Shown here one piece after another: positions 6,548-13,955 of a DNA stretch of 39,710 nt; within the stretch, counting starts at the first letter, position 1, and each line of letters opens with the position of its first letter. The translations under genes and the position numbers were made by a program. The notes under the pieces are model-generated. The model did no database searches. It was not told the origin of the DNA and was given only the letters and a program-made list of their open reading frames with translations. The DNA is from Clostridia bacterium (lineage in GTDB: Bacteria; Bacillota_A; Clostridia; Oscillospirales; CAG-272): assembly GCA_017632155.1 (NCBI GenBank), contig JAGBRZ010000080.1, forward strand, positions 1 through 39,710, in the 5' to 3' direction.

Positions 6548-8335
6548 TTAATTAATCTCTTTAAGCGTTGCCAAACTGATGAGTCGCACGGCGTTCATGA
6601 GATATATTTCGGGATCGTAATTCTTGATGACGTGCACGTTTACCTCATAAGGATATTTGCTTGTGGGAGTAAACTTATTCATATTCGAGGACGTAACAAC
6701 AAGTATCTCAGGCTTGACAGCGTCATAGAATTTTATTGTCGCATTTCTTGCGCGGTAGCTGTCGCGGTTGTGGGCGTGGTGGGGAGTGGTTACGATATCC
6801 GAATCGAGATATTCAGCGCCATATCTGTCGACCATATCGTCGAGAACGATATTGGTGGCATCACCCGTGAGCATACAAGTATTGCCCTCGGGAGTAGTAA
6901 GTCTTACGACAGTGCTCATCGAGTTGCCGTCACCCGCATCCTTTTCTGCATCGGCGCGTTCAAAGCCTATAACGAGGGGAATGAAATCCGACATTGAAGC
7001 GAGGATCTCAAGATCCATACCAGGGAATCGATAGATCTGTCCCGTCAGGCACTTATAAACCGGAATATTGCCGCCAAGATTTTTAATCGCGTTTTCAGTA
7101 CTCGTCATCTGACCCGAACTGATACACTGCGTCTGCTTGGTGGTATTGCAGAAATTATAGATAAAGGATTCGATCTTTACCGTTTTTGAATTTTTGTATC
7201 TTGCAACATAACTCTGGAATGCACCCGTGTGGTCGCCGTGGAAATGAGAGAAGACCCACGCGCGGACGGTAATGTTCTTCGGATCGGGAGCGTATTTCAC
7301 AAGGGTTTCGTAGATGTGAGTTGCCTGGTGATTATTCTTATTTCCGCCGTCATAAACCATAAACGTGCCATCCTCAAAGCGGATTATACAGCCCTGCGCA
7401 TCTCCCGACACCTTGCCATCGTCGCCATAAGTTGCAAGCACGATATATGCAGGCTCGCAGATCTTTTTATATTCTACCGCATCAAGCGACGGAAGAAGAA
7501 CGTCCTCGGCGATTATCACGCGCGTCTCGCCCGAATTTGAGCAATAGTAATAATAGAGCATTTCATCTTCACGGGTATAAGTGGAATAGAAATTGCCCGA
7601 TATTTCGTTTTCGCTGTAAAGCGAATAACCCTTGCCCACGAGAATATTCTCATATTCCTCGTACATTTCCGCGTTGGTATCGTAGATCGTTACCTGATTG
7701 TATTTATTGCCGAGGGAAGAAAAATCCTCGATCATTCCGCCGGGGTAGCCGGGAACGTCTTTGAATTCGTAGTAGCTCTTGCTGCTGCTTTCAGTCTGAA
7801 TCCGAAAATCATCGGGAAGAACAAGCTTGCCATCCTCGGTCTTTTCTTCGATCCATTCAGCAAACTTTTCAAAGGCGTCCTTAAAGCCCTCGCGCTCGTG
7901 ACCCGTGACGACTATCTTATTGCCGACTGCGCAAGCCACTCCCGCACCGTAAGGGATTGTTGAAACAGCAACGTCAAATTCATCAAAATCGACGAAGCTG
8001 AGAAGTATCTCTTTGACAGCGGGATCTGCCTTTTCTCCGCCAACGTTCTTTGATCTTACGATCTCGGGCTTCACTCCGCACTTTTCTTCGATCATAGATT
8101 GAAGCTTGCGCGCAGCGTTGAATTCGTCATCTGTATCATCGGAGGGATAAACTATGCGGTACTCGCAAACTCCGGGAGCAAAGATGACTATTCCATCGTC
8201 AAGCGTTTTTGTTTCCTCTGCTATTGTTTCTGTTGTTAAATCTGTGATGTCATTCGCCGAGTCGCTGTTACAGGATACAAATATGATGCACAGCAAAAGC
8301 GAAAGAAGCAGGGTAAATATGCGCTTTTTCATCAT
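6548..8335 (-). CDS. Lipoprotein with GH67-N-like domain and metallo-beta-lactamase-fold hydrolase domain
   Basis: A 595-residue predicted lipoprotein: a hydrophobic signal peptide ends in FVSC, with lipid-carrying Cys22 and a Thr/Glu-rich linker. Residues 48-170 resemble the N-terminal domain of GH67/GH20-type proteins: an IVYPSDD strand, an AARKLQSMIEEKCGV helix, then a GNKIVVTG turn and a closing helix. Residues 200-280 form a domain I do not recognise. From about 295 the chain is a metallo-beta-lactamase fold with H364-F-H366-G-D368-H369, a later GDAT aspartate and a PHHAHNRD segment. The C-terminal part recalls the ComEC/Rec2-like secreted branch. It should act outside the membrane, possibly on a carbohydrate ester, lactone or phosphodiester; the substrate is unknown. 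It lies one base downstream of the oxidoreductase gene. Confidence 0.8.
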   Translation of the reverse strand: MMKKRIFTLLLSLLLCIIFVSCNSDSANDITDLTTETIAEETKTLDDGIVIFAPGVCEYRIVYPSDDTDDEFNAARKLQSMIEEKCGVKPEIVRSKNVGGEKADPAVKEILLSFVDFDEFDVAVSTIPYGAGVACAVGNKIVVTGHEREGFKDAFEKFAEWIEEKTEDGKLVLPDDFRIQTESSSKSYYEFKDVPGYPGGMIEDFSSLGNKYNQVTIYDTNAEMYEEYENILVGKGYSLYSENEISGNFYSTYTREDEMLYYYYCSNSGETRVIIAEDVLLPSLDAVEYKKICEPAYIVLATYGDDGKVSGDAQGCIIRFEDGTFMVYDGGNKNNHQATHIYETLVKYAPDPKNITVRAWVFSHFHGDHTGAFQSYVARYKNSKTVKIESFIYNFCNTTKQTQCISSGQMTSTENAIKNLGGNIPVYKCLTGQIYRFPGMDLEILASMSDFIPLVIGFERADAEKDAGDGNSMSTVVRLTTPEGNTCMLTGDATNIVLDDMVDRYGAEYLDSDIVTTPHHAHNRDSYRARNATIKFYDAVKPEILVVTSSNMNKFTPTSKYPYEVNVHVIKNYDPEIYLMNAVRLISLATLKEIN

Positions 8336-8336
8336 T

Positions 8337-9629
8337 TTAATTCATTTTCACCTTATCAAAGGACATATCAATATCCTTCTTCGACCATCCGAGACCGAGG
8401 TAATCATTCTCCTCCCAAGCTGCCTTTGCTTTTTCAAGTGCTTCAGGAAGAGGCTTCCACGCTACTGCGCGAGGCGGATGGTTTTCGGGATCTTCACCTT
8501 CCTTGAGGAAAGGAGTCCAAGTATCGTTTTCATACTTCTTGCGATCTTCTTCATCATCCCACTTGGGAACGTCGAAGGGCTGACCGCCCGAAAGAACCGA
8601 CTTCCAAGCAAGGATACCGACAGAGGACATTGCGCAAGCGCGGTATACGTTGAGGTAAGGCTGCTCGTTATTGCGGATCGCTTCGCCGAAGTAATACTGT
8701 ACCCAGAAGTCTCCGCCGCCGTGACCTGCCGCAGAAGCAAGCTCACCAAAATCGGGCCAATCGGGTGCATAGGAGCGGTATGCGGGCTGACCCATACGGC
8801 TTACGTCTGAATGGTATACAACCACGTTGCCGGTTGATCTCTCAACTTCGGCAGAGCCGTGAGTACCGTAAAGACGTGCGATACCCGAATGAGTTCTGAA
8901 AGCGCCCTGAAGTGTGCGGACGACCGCGCCGTTATCCATCTGGCAGACGATAACTCCGCCCGAATCCTGCTGACGGAATTCATATTCGCGGTAGCTCTGA
9001 TCCTTGATCTGCGGAACGAAGCCGTTGACGCGAACGGGCATAGTTCCGGTTATGTACATCATCTGCGCGATTGCGTGAGTGCAGTAATATGTCGAAGGAA
9101 TCTGATTGCGCCAATGGTATTCACCGGGCGCATATTTGTATGTTGTGGAGTTCGACATCGGGTGGCAATATTCCGCCTCGCCGTAAAGCATTTCGCCGAG
9201 CTCGCCCGATTCGTAAAGACGCTTGATCTCAAGGCGCTGCTTGGTGAAGGGATAGTTTTCCGCGATCATATAGATCTTGCCGGTCTCTTCTACCGCACGG
9301 CAAAGGGCAACGCCCTCGGCGAGCGTGGACATAGCGGTGCACTCAGAAAGAACGTGCTTGCCCGCGCGCAGAGCCTTGATGGCAAATTCTGCGTGCTCGT
9401 TGAAATAGTTTGCAAGAACAACGGCGTCGATATCCGACTTGAGCATTTCATCGTAATCTGTAAAGGTCATAAGAGTGCCGTCGGTATCGTACTGTGATTT
9501 AATGACCTCGAGCTTTTCGGGTCTGCGATCGCAAACTGCCGCAAGTTTGAGTCCCGTGCAAGATGCGGGCTTCATAAAGGTCTTTCCTCTGCCCGTTCCG
9601 ACAACGCCTATTCTGATTTTATTTTCCAT
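8337..9629 (-). CDS. Gfo/Idh/MocA family protein lacking the EKP lysine
   Basis: A 430-residue NAD(P)-dependent oxidoreductase-type protein without signal peptide. The Rossmann motif GVVGTGRG (8-15) is clear. Where canonical members have Glu-Lys-Pro after the fourth strand, this one has Glu96-Cys97-Thr98 in HVLSECTAM, so the usual cofactor- and substrate-contacting lysine is absent. The C-terminal domain carries STYYCTHAIAQMMY at the position of the catalytic histidine helix. GH109-type NAD-dependent glycosidases also deviate at this motif, so a hydrolase or epimerase role is possible. It is first in the operon with the lipoprotein and GH36 genes, and AAAGGGGG precedes the ATG. Confidence 0.85.
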   Translation of the reverse strand: MENKIRIGVVGTGRGKTFMKPASCTGLKLAAVCDRRPEKLEVIKSQYDTDGTLMTFTDYDEMLKSDIDAVVLANYFNEHAEFAIKALRAGKHVLSECTAMSTLAEGVALCRAVEETGKIYMIAENYPFTKQRLEIKRLYESGELGEMLYGEAEYCHPMSNSTTYKYAPGEYHWRNQIPSTYYCTHAIAQMMYITGTMPVRVNGFVPQIKDQSYREYEFRQQDSGGVIVCQMDNGAVVRTLQGAFRTHSGIARLYGTHGSAEVERSTGNVVVYHSDVSRMGQPAYRSYAPDWPDFGELASAAGHGGGDFWVQYYFGEAIRNNEQPYLNVYRACAMSSVGILAWKSVLSGGQPFDVPKWDDEEDRKKYENDTWTPFLKEGEDPENHPPRAVAWKPLPEALEKAKAAWEENDYLGLGWSKKDIDMSFDKVKMN

Positions 9630-9665
9630 AAAAGAGATCCCCCTTTAATATTGTAATATATAATA

Positions 9666-9694
9666 ATATTACTACATTTTAGGGAGATTGTCAA
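9666..9694 (-). promoter_or_regulatory. sigma-A promoter for the oxidoreductase-lipoprotein-GH36 operon
   Basis: On the minus strand TTGACA (9689-9694), 17-bp spacer, TAATAT (9666-9671). It lies just after the spoVAC stop codon and about 35 bases before the oxidoreductase start. I see no terminator between spoVAC and this promoter. Confidence 0.8.
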
Positions 9695-9702
9695 GTATTT
9701 TT

Positions 9703-10146
9703 TTAAAACAGAGTGGTAATCCAGTAAATAACGCCGTAAAGAGTACCCGCAGCGGTGCCGTAGAGTAACACGGGGCCGGCAACGGTAAATATTCCCGAGC
9801 CGAGACCGAGGACGAAGCCTTCGCTTTTGGAATCTATCGCGGCAGATACGACAGAATTTGCAAATCCCGTGATCGGTACAAGCGTACCCGCACCCGCAAC
9901 CTTTGCAATATTGTCGAAAATGCCAATTGCGGTCAGAAATGCCGCCGCGGCGACGAGGAGGACGGAGGTCAGAAGCCCCGCATCATCCTTTACCATTCCA
10001 AGACTCTTCCAAAGCGTTGTGAGTCCCTGCGCGACAGCGCAGATAAGTCCGCCGATCAAAAACGCGCGCGCTGTGTCGGCTGCAAGATGCGATTTCGGCG
10101 CGTGTGCATCGGCAAATTTCGAATATTCCTTTTTTCCGATATTCAT
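9703..10146 (-). CDS. spoVAC: Stage V sporulation protein AC
   Basis: A 147-residue membrane protein with about four to five hydrophobic segments. The hallmark stretch GAGTLVPITGFANSVVSAAID followed by KSEGFVLGLGSGIF is characteristic of the SpoVAC/SpoVAE family, and the N-terminal segment before AFLIGGLICAVAQG fits SpoVAC. In spores these proteins form inner-membrane channels for dipicolinic acid and are mechanosensitive in Bacillus. The ATG at 10146 is chosen because GGAGT lies five bases before it; the in-frame TTG at 10165-10167 has no such site. The usual partners spoVAD and spoVAE are not beside it. It faces the small coiled-coil gene divergently. Confidence 0.92.
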   Translation of the reverse strand: MNIGKKEYSKFADAHAPKSHLAADTARAFLIGGLICAVAQGLTTLWKSLGMVKDDAGLLTSVLLVAAAAFLTAIGIFDNIAKVAGAGTLVPITGFANSVVSAAIDSKSEGFVLGLGSGIFTVAGPVLLYGTAAGTLYGVIYWITTLF

Positions 10147-10172
10147 TTTTACTCCTTTTTTGTTCAAAGGTA

Positions 10173-10201
10173 TTTACAAGAGGCGAAAAATAGGTTATAA
10201 T
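10173..10201 (+). promoter_or_regulatory. sigma-A type promoter for the small coiled-coil gene
   Basis: TTTACA (10173-10178), 17-bp spacer, consensus TATAAT (10196-10201), about 30 bases ahead of the start codon at 10233. Confidence 0.78.
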
Positions 10202-10232
10202 AATTATAATGTACTAGTGGGAGGATAACGAT

Positions 10233-10556
10233 ATGTCAAACTCTTGGAACGAATTCTGCGACGGTGCGGGAAGATTTTTTGATAAGCTTTCAAGCGAGGC
10301 AGTAAGACTGACCGACGCCGCGGGAATGCAGATAAAGCTTGAAAACGTCAAAAACAGACTCGAGAAAGAATATGCCACACTCGGCAAGTTGACCTATGCC
10401 AAACTGAGCGGTGGAAGCGACAACGCCGAACAAATTGAGGCTTCTCTTTCGCGAATTGTGGAACTCCGCAAGACCGAAAAAGAGATCGAGCGCGATATCA
10501 AGGAAGCCAAAGCAGAAAAGGAAGCACAAAAAGAAGCGGATAAAGCAGTAAAGTAA
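10233..10556 (+). CDS. Small coiled-coil protein of unknown function
   Basis: A 107-residue soluble protein with no membrane segment or cysteine pair. The first 30 residues are mildly hydrophobic. From about residue 35 it is a strongly charged heptad-rich helix, ending in a Lys/Glu/Ala-rich tail. GGGAGGA sits seven bases before the ATG and a consensus promoter precedes it, so it should be well expressed. It is monocistronic: a heptamer repeat and a terminator follow the stop. I do not recognise the family. Short coiled-coil proteins of this kind are common conserved hypotheticals in Clostridia. Confidence 0.75.
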   Translation: MSNSWNEFCDGAGRFFDKLSSEAVRLTDAAGMQIKLENVKNRLEKEYATLGKLTYAKLSGGSDNAEQIEASLSRIVELRKTEKEIERDIKEAKAEKEAQKEADKAVK

Positions 10557-10560
10557 GTTT

Positions 10561-10588
10561 CTAGCTACTAGTTACTAGTTGCTAGTTA
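10561..10588. repeat. four-copy heptamer tandem repeat
   Basis: Four imperfect 7-base units (CTAGCTA, CTAGTTA, CTAGTTG, CTAGTTA) lie directly after the coiled-coil gene and before its terminator. A second four-copy heptamer array of different sequence sits at 27996-28023. Confidence 0.85.
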
Positions 10589-10594
10589 AAGGAG

Positions 10595-10628
10595 AATTTC
10601 CTCGCCGAATTGGCGAGGAAATTTTCAT
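10595..10628. terminator. bidirectional terminator between convergent small genes
   Basis: AATTTCCTCGCC (10595-10606) pairs perfectly with GGCGAGGAAATT (10612-10623) across a 5-base loop, followed by TTCATTTT on the plus strand. It separates the convergent genes ending at 10556 and 10630. Confidence 0.85.
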
Positions 10629-10629
10629 T

Positions 10630-11082
10630 TTAGAGATAGGTCTTGAACTTTTCGACTGCTTTTTCCTCAAAGGCGAGAGCATCCTTGGCAAGCGAAAGAG
10701 CTTCGCCCGAGATGCCCACCTCCTCGGCTTCGCCGATGTCGCGGTAAAGCTCGGTAACGCCCATTGTGAGTCCTTGGATCATCATCTCTGCAAGATGTTC
10801 GCTTGTGGAATCGGTGGCGGTGTTCATCACCATACCTATCTTCGCACCGGCTTTGGTAAACATATTTTCTTCCTTGGGTGTGATGCCCGCCTCGATCATC
10901 AGCTTCGAGACGCGCGATGCAAGGCCTTCAAAGCCGTCGATGGTCTTGGTCATCTCCGCACGGAGATCGGGGTCTCTCACTCTTCCGAGAATATCGGTTG
11001 TCGAAGTGGTTCCCATTTTAAGATTTTTATAAAGATCGTCAAGAAGCACTGCTCTTGTGATCTTGGTTTTAACCTGAGGCAT
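10630..11082 (-). CDS. Predicted four-helix-bundle protein of unknown function
   Basis: A 150-residue, almost wholly helical soluble protein. The pattern of an N-terminal Leu-rich helix, an AEMTKTIDGFEGL helix, a Met-rich HLAEMMIQGLTMG segment (about residues 96-108) and a C-terminal FEEKAVEKFKTYL recalls the ferritin-like or DUF2383-like bundles common in Clostridia. I see no paired Glu-X-X-His iron ligands, so metal binding is doubtful. AAAGGAG lies upstream of the ATG. It stands alone between two terminators. A sigma-F-like -10 sequence is upstream, so a sporulation role is conceivable but unproven. Confidence 0.7.
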   Translation of the reverse strand: MPQVKTKITRAVLLDDLYKNLKMGTTSTTDILGRVRDPDLRAEMTKTIDGFEGLASRVSKLMIEAGITPKEENMFTKAGAKIGMVMNTATDSTSEHLAEMMIQGLTMGVTELYRDIGEAEEVGISGEALSLAKDALAFEEKAVEKFKTYL

Positions 11083-11157
11083 TTTTGCGCTCCTTTGATT
11101 TTTGATTTGACTTTGTTGTCAATCTTTATTGTTTCCGTAAATACAAAATGTATTCAA

Positions 11158-11195
11158 AAAATCCCCGACAGATTTTAACGTCTGTCGGGGATTTT
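11158..11195 (-). terminator. strong terminator ending the galU-to-dnaI operon
   Basis: A 15-bp stem (AAAATCCCCGACAGA at 11158-11172 with TCTGTCGGGGATTTT at 11181-11195) and an 8-base loop. On the minus strand it is followed by further T. It follows the AT-rich membrane protein gene that closes the operon. Confidence 0.9.
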
Positions 11196-11215
11196 ATATT
11201 GATATATCAAGAGTA

Positions 11216-11899
11216 CTAAATGAAGTGCTTTTCTATAAAGCTTTTGGCTCTGTAGCCCAACAAGAAGGAAGCCTCTTCCGCATTTAACTCTACCCGTAGG
11301 TACTTTCCATCTTGATGCTTTAATATGGTTATCTCATTCCGCTTGAATGCATAACAGCCTAAATCCTTCCAACCGTAAAGGAAGCCACGCTTTAGATCTG
11401 CTGTAATTCGCAATTCATCACGAACGACAAATATGCACACATCGTGATTGGAAAAGCTTTTTTCTGTTGATTCAAAGCACTTTGTAACAATATAAGGTTC
11501 TTGCAATTCATAATAATCGCGCAAATGTGAACATGCTTGAGAAAAAATTTCTTTTTTCATAGATGGCAAATTGAATGACTCAAGCTTTTTCCATAAAGGC
11601 GTAGTCAATCCAAAAGTTATAATTCCGCTGACATAGAGCAAGAACAAGCCGAGAATAACTTCTCCGATAATAACAATAATCTCCCATAGCCACCAATCAG
11701 GGATAGGAATTAATGCAATTAAGTAGATTCCAAAAAACATACAAGAGAAAAAGACAAGGAGTGTAACAATAGTACTGAATTTTCTCAATCTCTTTTCTTT
11801 ACGAACTGTACATTTTTCGTCTGCGATCAAACTTTTGTATTGCTCTTTCAAAGCATTATTATAATTTTTATTTGTATTCTTATACTTAAAAAAGCGCAA
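11216..11899 (-). CDS. Two-transmembrane protein of unknown function with TTG start
   Basis: A 227-residue predicted membrane protein. A basic N-terminus (about residues 1-42) is followed by two strongly hydrophobic segments (about 43-68 and 72-98) and a soluble C-terminal domain of about 125 residues. No family is recognised; the layout resembles PH-like or YcxB-like membrane-associated proteins, but the match is not firm. The start is TTG at 11899: AGGAGGTGA lies six bases upstream and no nearby ATG competes. It sits 39 bases after dnaI, just before the operon terminator. By eye it is more AT-rich than its neighbours, and its Lys/Asn/Phe content is higher, suggesting later acquisition. Confidence 0.7.
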   Translation of the reverse strand: MRFFKYKNTNKNYNNALKEQYKSLIADEKCTVRKEKRLRKFSTIVTLLVFFSCMFFGIYLIALIPIPDWWLWEIIVIIGEVILGLFLLYVSGIITFGLTTPLWKKLESFNLPSMKKEIFSQACSHLRDYYELQEPYIVTKCFESTEKSFSNHDVCIFVVRDELRITADLKRGFLYGWKDLGCYAFKRNEITILKHQDGKYLRVELNAEEASFLLGYRAKSFIEKHFI

Positions 11900-11938
11900 T
11901 TAGCCTCACCTCCTAAAAATACTTTTGGGGTGTTTCTT

Positions 11939-12907
11939 TTATTCCGTCAATTTCAGCTTTCTTACATCACTTCCGACGAAGACGAGCGGGCGGAATTCAC
12001 CGAGGATGCGGCTTGTGATTCTGTCCCAATAACGGGAATTGAGCTCATTCTGATTGAGATTAGTGCTTATCACGGTGGGAAGTCCCGAGGAGATACGGCT
12101 GTTGAGCACGTTGTAGATGGTGCTCACCGTAAACTGATTCGAAACCTCGGCACCGAGGTCATCGATAATAAGCAGATCGCAGACGTAGTAGCGGTCAAGG
12201 TCGTATCCGCTTTCGTTGCCTGCGGAATTACCGAAACGGCTCTTCTCGAAATCGGCAAGCATACCGATCGCGCCTGTGTAAACAACGTCAAAGCCACGGT
12301 CAACGAGAGCTCTTGCAAGTGCGGTCGAAAGATGGGTCTTACCGAGTCCCGTGCCGCCAAGAAGCAAGAGATTCTGTGACAGATCGGGATTGAAATTAGC
12401 TGCGTACTCCTTCATCGTTTTGAGCACATAGCTCATATTTTCATATGAACGCTGATTGGTTCTGTAATAATCAAGACGGAAATTATCAAAAGTCTGCTCT
12501 TCCATCAGCTTTGCTATGCCCGCACTTTCATATCCCGCAACACGCAGGCGAAGCTTCATGCACTCGCACATCTCGCCGTCAACGTATCCCGAATCGCGGC
12601 AGAGCTCGCATTCGTATCGAGGATCAGAATAATCCGCGGGATAACCATGTACCGCAAGAAGAAGATTGCGCTCATGATTGAGTCTTTCAACGTCGCTCTT
12701 CACCTTCTCAAAAGATTCGTTACTCTTGCCGAGAACAGCATTGAGAAGTCTGGGACCCGTGTCAGAAAGAGCGCGGTCAAGCATACGAAGACCTTCGATC
12801 TTACCCCAAAGCTCACGGCGGCGGGCATCGGCCTCTGCCTCAGCCCTTTTATATTTTTCTTTATATTCCTCGCGTATGCGGCGGAAATTATCTATATTGT
12901 ATCCCAT
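11939..12907 (-). CDS. dnaI: Primosomal ATPase DnaI/DnaC-type helicase loader
   Basis: A 322-residue AAA+ ATPase that loads the replicative helicase. The N-terminal helical region (1-95) is followed by a zinc-type cluster with Cys100, Cys103, Cys114 and Cys116. The AAA+ core has Walker A GGTGLGKT (184-191), Walker B LLIIDDLG (245-252), and a sensor STNLN with a downstream arginine in the DRITSRILG stretch. IstB-type transposition ATPases share the core, but the cysteine-bearing N-terminal domain and position next to dnaD fit a helicase loader. It starts 12 bases after dnaD in the galU-tsaD operon. Confidence 0.9.
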   Translation of the reverse strand: MGYNIDNFRRIREEYKEKYKRAEAEADARRRELWGKIEGLRMLDRALSDTGPRLLNAVLGKSNESFEKVKSDVERLNHERNLLLAVHGYPADYSDPRYECELCRDSGYVDGEMCECMKLRLRVAGYESAGIAKLMEEQTFDNFRLDYYRTNQRSYENMSYVLKTMKEYAANFNPDLSQNLLLLGGTGLGKTHLSTALARALVDRGFDVVYTGAIGMLADFEKSRFGNSAGNESGYDLDRYYVCDLLIIDDLGAEVSNQFTVSTIYNVLNSRISSGLPTVISTNLNQNELNSRYWDRITSRILGEFRPLVFVGSDVRKLKLTE

Positions 12908-12919
12908 ATTTGCGCCTCA

Positions 12920-13942
12920 TTACTTTCTTTTCTTTTGCTCGGGGGCGGATTTTGCGATCTCGGGCGCTGTGCCCGAGCCCTCATAGCTGCGGCGGAGTGC
13001 CGCCTCAAAGAAATCGGTTGAATCAAAACTCTTGCCCGCGGCGGGTTCGCCCTTAGCCTCTGCCTCTGCAGCCATTCGGGCGCGGACCTCTTCCTCAGTC
13101 TTAAGACCGTTTACGTTCCAGCTTTCAAGAATAGCGTTTGCATAGTTGAGCGAGGGCTCGTTGATCTTGTCGATCGTGATCTCATACGCGATCTTGATGA
13201 CCTCGATGCTGAAGCCCATTGTCTGTGTCCAGGATTCGATGAACTTCTTCTCTTTTGTGGTCAATGCACGGGTCATATTCATACCGAAGAGTGAACGGAT
13301 CTGCACCTCAAGCTCGTGCTTCTCCTGCGCCTTGCGAAGATGCTCCTCGAGAGTTTCCTTATCGGTGATACCGTCATCGTAAAGTGAGATAGCGGTGGTT
13401 TCAAGATAACGCACAGAATTTTTGCCAATCTGTGCGCAATAGGTGCAAAGAGCGGTTATGTAATCGGGAGAAAAGCCGAGATAATCGCGCAGGGCAACGA
13501 TCTTTGCAATCTCGCCGACGCGGAGCATCTTGCCGAGGGCGCGTTCGCATTCGTCGATCATAAGCGCGACCTCACGGTCGTTTTCGACCATTCCCGCGAT
13601 CTCGGTGCTTGAATAATTCGGAAGTGTTCCGAGATCCTCGCGCTTACCGACCTTTTTGGGCTTTTCTGCAGTTTTTTCTTCCTTTACAGGCGCTTCTTCT
13701 TGCTCAAAGGCAAGAATTCCCGCACCGCGCCAGAAGGCGATAGCCTTTTCGACCGCATCCTCGCTGACCGAGCATTTCTCGGCAAGAGTGGGAACGTCGG
13801 CGGACATATCCGAAAGAAGCGTGATGAGAACTATAATATCCGTCTTCTTTGCCGAGGGAAGCGCAGAATTCACGGCTTCGGGCAGAACTATGACGCCCTG
13901 ACCGTAGTTCACGCGGAGGGTTTTATTGTCTTTTGTTTTCAT
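12920..13942 (-). CDS. dnaD: DnaD-like replication initiation protein with two DnaB_2/DnaD domains
   Basis: A 340-residue primosome protein. An N-terminal winged-helix-like region (about 15-90) is joined by a Lys/Glu-rich linker to two tandem DnaD C-terminal-type domains (about 120-210 and 215-300). The second ends with the family motif Tyr-X-X-X-Ile-Leu-X-X-Trp in YANAILESW. The ATG at 13942 is chosen because GGAG lies eight bases upstream; the longer in-frame opening to 13996 runs back into tsaD. The pair with the helicase loader is the usual Bacillota arrangement for starting and restarting replication forks. Confidence 0.88.
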   Translation of the reverse strand: MKTKDNKTLRVNYGQGVIVLPEAVNSALPSAKKTDIIVLITLLSDMSADVPTLAEKCSVSEDAVEKAIAFWRGAGILAFEQEEAPVKEEKTAEKPKKVGKREDLGTLPNYSSTEIAGMVENDREVALMIDECERALGKMLRVGEIAKIVALRDYLGFSPDYITALCTYCAQIGKNSVRYLETTAISLYDDGITDKETLEEHLRKAQEKHELEVQIRSLFGMNMTRALTTKEKKFIESWTQTMGFSIEVIKIAYEITIDKINEPSLNYANAILESWNVNGLKTEEEVRARMAAEAEAKGEPAAGKSFDSTDFFEAALRRSYEGSGTAPEIAKSAPEQKKRK

Positions 13943-13955
13943 AAAATATTCTCCA

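Noticed and set aside
10205..10211. Minus-strand CATTATA, an exact match to the sigma-G -10, upstream of spoVAC
   Set aside because: No matching -35 (GMATR) is found 17 or 18 bases upstream, and the region is so AT-rich that the match may be chance.
11127..11155. Minus-strand GGAAACAATA resembling a sigma-F -10, with GAATA upstream, before the helical-bundle gene at 10630
   Set aside because: The spacer is 14 bases, shorter than usual, and the -35 has a mismatch. It is too weak to call a sporulation promoter.
11939..12907. The DnaI-like ATPase as an IstB transposition helper
   Set aside because: No IstA transposase is adjacent, and the cysteine-bearing N-terminal domain and dnaD neighbour fit a helicase loader.
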